DNA of 13,897 nt from Acidimicrobiales bacterium. GTDB taxonomy: Bacteria; Actinomycetota; Acidimicrobiia; Acidimicrobiales; Poriferisodalaceae. Shown in pieces: positions 13,354 through 13,897 of the stretch. The translations under genes and the position numbers were made by a program. Within the stretch, counting starts at the first letter, position 1. Each line of letters opens with the position of its first letter. The stretch spans positions 1 to 13,897 of the forward strand of contig JAGQSP010000123.1 in assembly GCA_020439485.1 (NCBI GenBank). The letters run 5' to 3'. The notes under the pieces were generated by a model. It was not told the origin of the DNA, did no database searches, and saw only the letters and a list, made by a program, of their open reading frames with translations.

Positions 13354-13897
13354 CATCGGCCATTTCCCCTGCGTTGGCAACGTTGCCTCGGCCCGGCCTT
13401 GGCGCATCTTCGCGCTCGCGCGTCGCCGAATCGTTCGGTGACCTCATGGGCGACGTGCCCGATCGGTCTCACCACACCAACGTCGACCCGTCGCGCGACC
13501 AGGATCGACCGGTCGATCGCCCGCACGCACACGAGGCGCGACGCTCGGGCGAGCGAACCCCGAGCAGTGACGGCCGAGATGACAACGAGGCGAAAGCCGA
13601 CCCAGACGCCGCCGAGGCGGGCGAAGTGGCGGCATCGATGCGGTCGCGCCAGGACACCCCCGCCGCTCAGGAAGTGGATGCTGCGGACGAGCCGACCGCC
13701 ACAGCTTCATCTGCGGCCGGCGCCGAACCCCTCGACACTGACGTGCCCACGAGTCGGTCCGCGGTTGGGGTCGACAACGCTGGACCCGTCGAGGTTGGGG
13801 CCTCCGACGTTGGGCTCGACGAGCTCGCGTCTGTCGAAGCGAAATCGATTGGTGAACCGATCGACCCAGACCCAGCCAACCCGACCATGGCGCTGGT
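13350..13897 (+). CDS. fliK: Probable flagellar hook-length control protein FliK, N-terminal part (cut by window end)
   Basis: An open frame of 182 codons from ATG 13350 runs off the window without a stop. The ATG overlaps the transglycosylase stop as ATGA and has AGGAGA just upstream. The visible part is low-complexity and rich in Asp, Ala, Glu, Pro and Ser, with no hydrophobic segment. It starts with a short ordered-looking stretch containing ASSRSRVAESFGDLMGD. This is how FliK N-termini look: a secreted, extended molecular ruler. The diagnostic C-terminal switch domain lies outside the window, so the name rests on position (end of a fliE-fliI-fliJ cluster) and composition. Another secreted hook-associated protein is possible. 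Confidence 0.6.
   Translation, partial: MTSAISPALATLPRPGLGASSRSRVAESFGDLMGDVPDRSHHTNVDPSRDQDRPVDRPHAHEARRSGERTPSSDGRDDNEAKADPDAAEAGEVAASMRSRQDTPAAQEVDAADEPTATASSAAGAEPLDTDVPTSRSAVGVDNAGPVEVGASDVGLDELASVEAKSIGEPIDPDPANPTMAL

Noticed and set aside
11425..13407. A 660-codon open frame on the minus strand across fliI, fliJ and the transglycosylase
   Set aside because: It is antisense to three clearly recognisable flagellar proteins. Its translation is Arg/Gly/Gln-rich with no recognisable domain. Long antisense frames are expected in high-GC coding DNA.

Overview
The window reads as a high-GC actinobacterial chromosome segment. The end of gyrA is followed by a DUF3566 membrane protein and tRNA-Ile(GAT), the same order seen downstream of gyrA in mycobacteria and relatives. 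A DinB/maleylpyruvate-isomerase-type (mycothiol-associated) protein and a CtpE-like P-type ATPase also fit Actinobacteria. A flagellar operon together with a FliA/WhiG sigma factor suggests a motile lineage, possibly Acidimicrobiia; that last assignment is inference.

Layout. (1) 1-1833: 3' part of gyrA, ending in an acidic tail with a 24-bp tandem repeat. (2) 1888-3347: a gene fusing a TadE/TadG-like N-terminal helix to an M15 (VanY-like) peptidase, then the DUF3566 protein, coupled by overlap. (3) 3436-3509: tRNA-Ile; then a 46-codon membrane mini-gene and a saccharopine-dehydrogenase-like Rossmann protein, 4 bases apart. (4) 4804-5667: FliA/WhiG sigma factor. It has a structured leader, a sigma-28-type promoter candidate (TAAA-N16-GCCGAT) and a terminator-like hairpin downstream. 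(5) 8729-5657, minus strand: a two-gene unit of P-type cation ATPase and maleylpyruvate-isomerase-like protein, convergent with the sigma gene. (6) 8815-9663: lgt. (7) About 9829-13897: flagellar operon flgB-flgC-fliE-fliI-fliJ-lytic transglycosylase-fliK (cut by the window end). Its genes are tightly overlapped (ATGA/TGATG junctions).

How they fit together. The sigma factor is the likely controller of flagellar genes. The operon starting at flgB encodes proximal rod proteins (FlgB, FlgC), the rod/MS-ring adapter FliE, the export ATPase FliI and its stalk FliJ. It also encodes a peptidoglycan-cleaving transglycosylase, which could open the wall for the rod, and a probable hook-length ruler. 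fliF, fliG and fliH, which commonly lie between fliE and fliI, are absent here and must be elsewhere if the flagellum is functional. Lgt and the minus-strand pair are housekeeping or accessory genes lying between the sigma gene and the operon.

The most unusual content is non-coding. Three separate leaders (before the M15 fusion, the sigma gene and flgB) contain inverted repeats that cover or adjoin the ribosome-binding site or start codon. A 12-bp hairpin with a T-run, placed to terminate the sigma gene, lies inside the coding region of the convergent gene. No gap between genes exceeds 300 bases. No IS element, CRISPR array or phage gene was seen.
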